Source: Turneriella sp. (GTDB lineage Bacteria > Spirochaetota > Leptospiria > Turneriellales > Turneriellaceae). From it: 64,000 bases of DNA. Each line of letters starts with the position of its first letter. The first letter of the stretch is position 1. Position numbers and translations under genes: made by a program. The notes under the pieces were generated by a model. It was not told the origin of the DNA. It worked only from the letters and a program-made list of their open reading frames with translations, and did no database searches. This document shows, piece after piece, positions 60,646-64,000 of the stretch. The DNA lies in the NCBI GenBank assembly GCA_019186965.1, contig JABARV010000010.1:124001-188000 (forward strand), read 5' to 3'.

Positions 60646-62478
60646 ATGACAGACGCGGATAGGATAATTGCCGCGATTCCCATCGAAACTTATATTGGGC
60701 GCTATGTTGTCCTTAAGCGTAAAGGGAATAACCTTTGGGGTTTATGCCCCTTCCACGGAGAAAAAACACCTTCTTTTTCTGTTTCGCCGCAAAAGGGAAT
60801 TTACAAATGCTTTGGTTGTGGTGTTGGCGGCAACGTCATTACTTTTGCTAAAGAATACAACAAGCTTTCGTTTGTTGAAGCGCTAAAACTCCTCGCCGAA
60901 TTTTCAGGAATTGAACTTAGCCACCAGCCAGTACGGCGAGGCGCAGACGACCATAAAAAAGAATTGGTGGAACTCAACCAATGGGTACATAAGCTTTACC
61001 AACGCGCATACCCTTTTTCCGACGCCGAAAGGTATGCTTTAAGCCGAGGCATTTTACCCGAAACACAACAGGCGTTTGGGTTGGGGTATGCTCCCAATGA
61101 ACCGCGATTTTTAGAAACGAAGCTTAACGAGCGCTATCTGCACGAACCTGAATTGCTTGCTAAATCGATTGCGCATTTGGCAACCCTTGGGCTTACAGGG
61201 CACAATGACCACGATTCGTATAACCGTTTTCGCGATCGTTGGATTTTTCCTATTAAAAATTTGCGTGGTGAAGTTATTGCATTTGGTGGAAGGTTAGTAC
61301 GCGAAAAAGAAAATGCAGGAAAGTATGTAAACTCGCCCGAGTCGCCTCTTTTTAATAAATCGCAAACCGTATACCGGCTGGGTGAGGTCGCGCAGAGCAT
61401 CCGCCACGAGGGTTTCGCCATTGTTTGCGAAGGATACTTAGATGCCCTTGGGCTTTTTGAAAAAGGATTACAAAACGCTGTCGCACCTTTGGGCACTGCG
61501 TTTACTTTAGAGCAGGCAAAGCAAGTTAAGCGGTTTACCGACAACGTAGTCTTTTTTTTCGATAACGACAGCGCAGGAACAGAGGCGGCGTTCAAGGCCT
61601 TGCAAACCGCACGCAAGGCGAATCTTGCGTGTAAGGTGGTGCATCCCTTAACCGAAACCGCAAAACAAGATCCTTTTGATTTAAGCCGTACTTTAACCGA
61701 AGATGGACTACGTACGCTTATTCGCGACGCACACGAGGAAGTCTATTTTGTGGCATGGTATTTTTTTCGCCATAAATACAACACAACAGAGCTACAACAA
61801 AAGAAAAAAGCGTTGCGTGAATACTACGACTATATACGTACTTTGGAAACGGAATTGGAACGCGATGCTTTTTTAAAAAGGGCTTCTGTAGAACTTGCAA
61901 CCGATATAAAGATTTTACAAAAAGATTTTTTGGGAACAGATAAAAAAGCACAAGAGGCGGGGGCGTGGCTTCAAAAAAATAAAACTATACAAAAGGCAGT
62001 ACCCCAAACAAAACCCAAGCAAGCAAGCAAACAAGAAAAAGAAATTATCGCGTTAGTTTTACGTTTTCCAGAGCTGGGCGATGAAGAAATGCTTTTAGAA
62101 GAAATTCCATGGGGTAGCGATACATCTTACTTACTATTTTCTTTTTTTCGAGACCGCTTAAAAACAGGAACCGCGTTTGCGTGGGATAATTTAAACAGCG
62201 CAATGCAATTTTTACCGGAAAACTTGTCTTCGCTTTTAGCAGAAATAATAATGGACTACGAAGATGTGCTAAACGCCGATACCGAGTTAACCCATGAAGT
62301 CGCCAAAATGAACCTGCGACGCCTAGTGCGAACACTAGTTTTGCAGGCGTTAGATGCACGCATCAAAGAAAGGCAATCAAAAATTTCTGAGCTTGAAAAA
62401 GCAGGGCAAGATATTGAGGAGCTTATGCTCGACCAACAACAAGATATCGATAAACGTATAGAGTGGCGCAAGGTATAG
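60646..62478 (+). CDS. dnaG: DNA primase
   Basis: A 610-residue primase that makes RNA primers at the replication fork. The CHC2 zinc finger is at residues 34-58 (CPFH and CFGCG). The primase core includes RFRDRWIFPIKNLRGEVIAFGGR. The TOPRIM motifs are CEGYLDALGLFEKGLQNAVAPLGTAFT and VVFFFDNDSAGTEAA. The C-terminal 180 residues form the helical helicase-binding domain. The gene lies 112 bases after rpsU and 1 base before the next gene. Confidence 0.96.
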   Translation: MTDADRIIAAIPIETYIGRYVVLKRKGNNLWGLCPFHGEKTPSFSVSPQKGIYKCFGCGVGGNVITFAKEYNKLSFVEALKLLAEFSGIELSHQPVRRGADDHKKELVELNQWVHKLYQRAYPFSDAERYALSRGILPETQQAFGLGYAPNEPRFLETKLNERYLHEPELLAKSIAHLATLGLTGHNDHDSYNRFRDRWIFPIKNLRGEVIAFGGRLVREKENAGKYVNSPESPLFNKSQTVYRLGEVAQSIRHEGFAIVCEGYLDALGLFEKGLQNAVAPLGTAFTLEQAKQVKRFTDNVVFFFDNDSAGTEAAFKALQTARKANLACKVVHPLTETAKQDPFDLSRTLTEDGLRTLIRDAHEEVYFVAWYFFRHKYNTTELQQKKKALREYYDYIRTLETELERDAFLKRASVELATDIKILQKDFLGTDKKAQEAGAWLQKNKTIQKAVPQTKPKQASKQEKEIIALVLRFPELGDEEMLLEEIPWGSDTSYLLFSFFRDRLKTGTAFAWDNLNSAMQFLPENLSSLLAEIIMDYEDVLNADTELTHEVAKMNLRRLVRTLVLQALDARIKERQSKISELEKAGQDIEELMLDQQQDIDKRIEWRKV

Positions 62479-62479
62479 A

Positions 62480-63907
62480 ATGCAGCTTATTGATTTTGTA
62501 GTTGTTGGTAGTTATTTTATTTTGCTGCAATTGGTGGGGTTTTGGGCCGGGCGTAACCAAAAAAATTCTGCAGATTTTTTTTCAGGAGCGCATACACTCC
62601 CGTGGTGGGTTATCGCCGCTTCAATTGTCGCTGCAGAGACATCGAGCCTTACTTTTATTTCTGTACCTGGAATTGCGTACACAGGAAATTTTACTTTTAT
62701 GCAATTGGCGTTTGGTTATGTTATTGGGCGTGTTGTTGTTGCTTTTGTTTTTTTGCCCGCATATTTCAAAGGGAATATAGAGACAGTATACGCGTTTTTG
62801 GAAAAGCGTTTTAGCACACGCGTACGCCGCCTTGCTGCTCTTCTTTTTCAGGTGACGCGGCTTTTGGGTACTGGCGTACGCCTTTACGCGACAGCGTTGC
62901 CCCTTTCTCTTATTAGCGGGTGGTCTATTTCCACTTCGATTATTATATTTACCCTCCTTACATTACCGTATACTTTTTTTGGGGGATTAAAAGCTGCGGT
63001 GTGGGTAGAGTTTATACAAACAGGGGTTTATCTATTAGGAGCTTTTGCCGCCATTGCGGTGCTTTCTTTAAGTGGGGTAAATCTTTTCGATGCACCCAGC
63101 CAAAAATTTACTTTCCTTAACATGGGGTTTGATAAAGGTTGGGTGGGATTTTTTACTGAACCATTCCATTTTATCGTGGGCATTTTAGGGGGAGCGCTAC
63201 TTACAATTTCGTCGCACGGCACCGATCAACTTATTGTACAAAAAGCGCTTGCCGCCAAAAATATAAAAGATGCGCAAAAAGCAATGGTGTCAAGCGGCGT
63301 GCTTGTCGACCTGCAATTTTTACTTTTTCTTTTTATTGGAATTTGGCTTTTCGTCTTTTTCCAAAACCGTTCTTTTGCTACAAGCGATATGGTTTTTCCG
63401 ACATTTATCGTAGAATCAATGCCAAAAGGGCTTTTGGGGCTTGTGCTTGCAGCCATTTTTGCAACAGGGCAGTCGACTCTTTCGGCAACGCTTTCTTCTC
63501 TTTCGTCGTCGACACTCCTCGATTTATTTCCGCGTTACGCTGTTGGTAACGAAAAAAAACGCCTTTGGGCGTCGCGGCTTCTTGTCCTTTTTTGGGCATG
63601 TGCGATTACACTTGTTGCGTTTATTTTTACCGATGAAAAAAATCCTGTAGTTATCATTGCGTTAAAACTGGCGTCAATCCTTGCGGGCGGCACAGTCGCT
63701 CTTTACGTTCTTGGATTTTTTCGTTTCGGGGAAACATCCGCCCTGGTCGGATTTACCGCGTCGGCGCTTAGCATGGCAATGGTTGCACTATTTTCGCCGC
63801 TTGCATGGACGTGGTATGTGCCTTTGGGATTATTTATCGCAATTTTTTTCGCGCTAATTTACCGATTTACGCGCCCATTTTTTGTGCGTGGTTTTTCACC
63901 AGAGTAA
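62480..63907 (+). CDS. Sodium:solute symporter family protein
   Basis: A 475-residue transporter of the SSS family with about thirteen helices. DFFSGAHTLPWWVIAASIVAAETSSLTFISVPGIAYTGNF is the typical first part (broken helix 1). GLKAAVWVEFIQTGVYLLGA is the conserved helix 5 region. ISSHGTDQLIVQKALAAKNIKDAQ and AAIFATGQSTLSATLSSLSSSTLLDLF (helix 8, sodium site) follow. The substrate cannot be read from sequence. ATG follows the dnaG stop by one base, so they are probably cotranscribed. Its last 41 bases overlap the convergent kinase gene. Confidence 0.88.
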   Translation: MQLIDFVVVGSYFILLQLVGFWAGRNQKNSADFFSGAHTLPWWVIAASIVAAETSSLTFISVPGIAYTGNFTFMQLAFGYVIGRVVVAFVFLPAYFKGNIETVYAFLEKRFSTRVRRLAALLFQVTRLLGTGVRLYATALPLSLISGWSISTSIIIFTLLTLPYTFFGGLKAAVWVEFIQTGVYLLGAFAAIAVLSLSGVNLFDAPSQKFTFLNMGFDKGWVGFFTEPFHFIVGILGGALLTISSHGTDQLIVQKALAAKNIKDAQKAMVSSGVLVDLQFLLFLFIGIWLFVFFQNRSFATSDMVFPTFIVESMPKGLLGLVLAAIFATGQSTLSATLSSLSSSTLLDLFPRYAVGNEKKRLWASRLLVLFWACAITLVAFIFTDEKNPVVIIALKLASILAGGTVALYVLGFFRFGETSALVGFTASALSMAMVALFSPLAWTWYVPLGLFIAIFFALIYRFTRPFFVRGFSPE

Positions 63908-64000
63908 CTTGGTTACCTTTTTCGTTAAAGTGTACTTCGTCGAATGCGTTTTGCGTCATTGTTATACCGCGCCCGTGCTCTAAAAGGAGTAAGCTGTCGT
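63867..64000 (-). CDS. RsbW-type anti-sigma/serine kinase, C-terminal end
   Basis: The minus strand, entering from the right edge, reads DSLLLLEHGRGITMTQNAFDEV and then HFNEKGNQVTLVKNHAQKMGA before TAA at 63867. HGRGI is the G2 box of the RsbW/SpoIIAB-type ATPase, and NEKGNQVTLVK is the usual last strand. The same order ends the PAS kinase at 15319. Only about 44 residues are visible; the start lies outside the window. Confidence 0.78.
   Translation of the reverse strand, partial: DSLLLLEHGRGITMTQNAFDEVHFNEKGNQVTLVKNHAQKMGA

Noticed and set aside
1-64000. tRNA or rRNA genes
   Set aside because: No T-loop/acceptor arrangement or rRNA-like stretch was recognised by eye. A tRNAscan run would be needed to exclude them fully.

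Overview
The window is one 64-kb stretch of bacterial chromosome. It most likely comes from a spirochaete of the Leptospirales. The main pointers are a flaA2-flaA1 pair of periplasmic flagellar sheath genes in the order known from Leptospira, many lipoproteins and outer-membrane barrels of leptospiral type, an rpsU-dnaG block, and an mreC-mreD-mrdA-rodA block. GC content looks too high for Leptospira itself, so a Turneriella- or Leptonema-like or uncultured lineage is a fair guess. That placement is inference.

Layout, left to right. 1-4.0 kb is an accessory surface region: a partial lipoprotein, a broken PIN-domain gene, an outer-membrane barrel, a seven-bladed FG-GAP lipoprotein made of exact 216-bp tandem repeats, and an AgmX/PglI-type membrane protein. 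4.3-13.6 kb is ammonium assimilation: gltB-gltD-glnA (GOGAT plus glutamine synthetase), a convergent DUF488 gene and the glutamate carrier gltS. 13.6-24.3 kb is housekeeping: rseP, a PAS/anti-sigma-type kinase, speD, a split MnmD/MnmC pair, hslO (Hsp33), a large outer-membrane protein and a eukaryote-like guaB.

24.33-31.75 kb is the most striking feature. The two ends of one IS66-family element, with matching 21-bp terminal inverted repeats and an exact 8-bp target duplication (ATATAAAC), enclose about 6.4 kb of foreign cargo in place of the middle of the transposase. The cargo holds an OprO/P-like porin, an LptF/LptG permease, a GT22 mannosyltransferase, a GT2-GtrA glycosyltransferase, and 5'-truncated genes at both edges. 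31.9-36.8 kb is the cell-elongation operon. 36.8-43.8 kb is a gene graveyard: MITE-like palindromes, fragments of a histidine kinase, an RHH antitoxin and an IS1182 transposase, a frameshifted SH3 gene, and the C-terminal part of a giant protein with an M23-like domain. 43.8-53.9 kb carries envelope genes, a urea transporter, a rhomboid protease and the flagellar sheath genes. 54.2-64 kb carries a lytic transglycosylase, an unusual S26 signal peptidase, a lysine-aminomutase-family enzyme, an MlaC-TolC-TPR operon, rpsU-dnaG, a sodium:solute symporter and the end of a second RsbW-like kinase.

A dispersed repeat with a conserved head, 31-40-bp iterated units and a tail occurs at four sites (near 3.9, 25.6, 36.9 and 54.0 kb). 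It is the main structure in the window that ordinary annotation does not explain. No tRNA, rRNA or CRISPR array was recognised.
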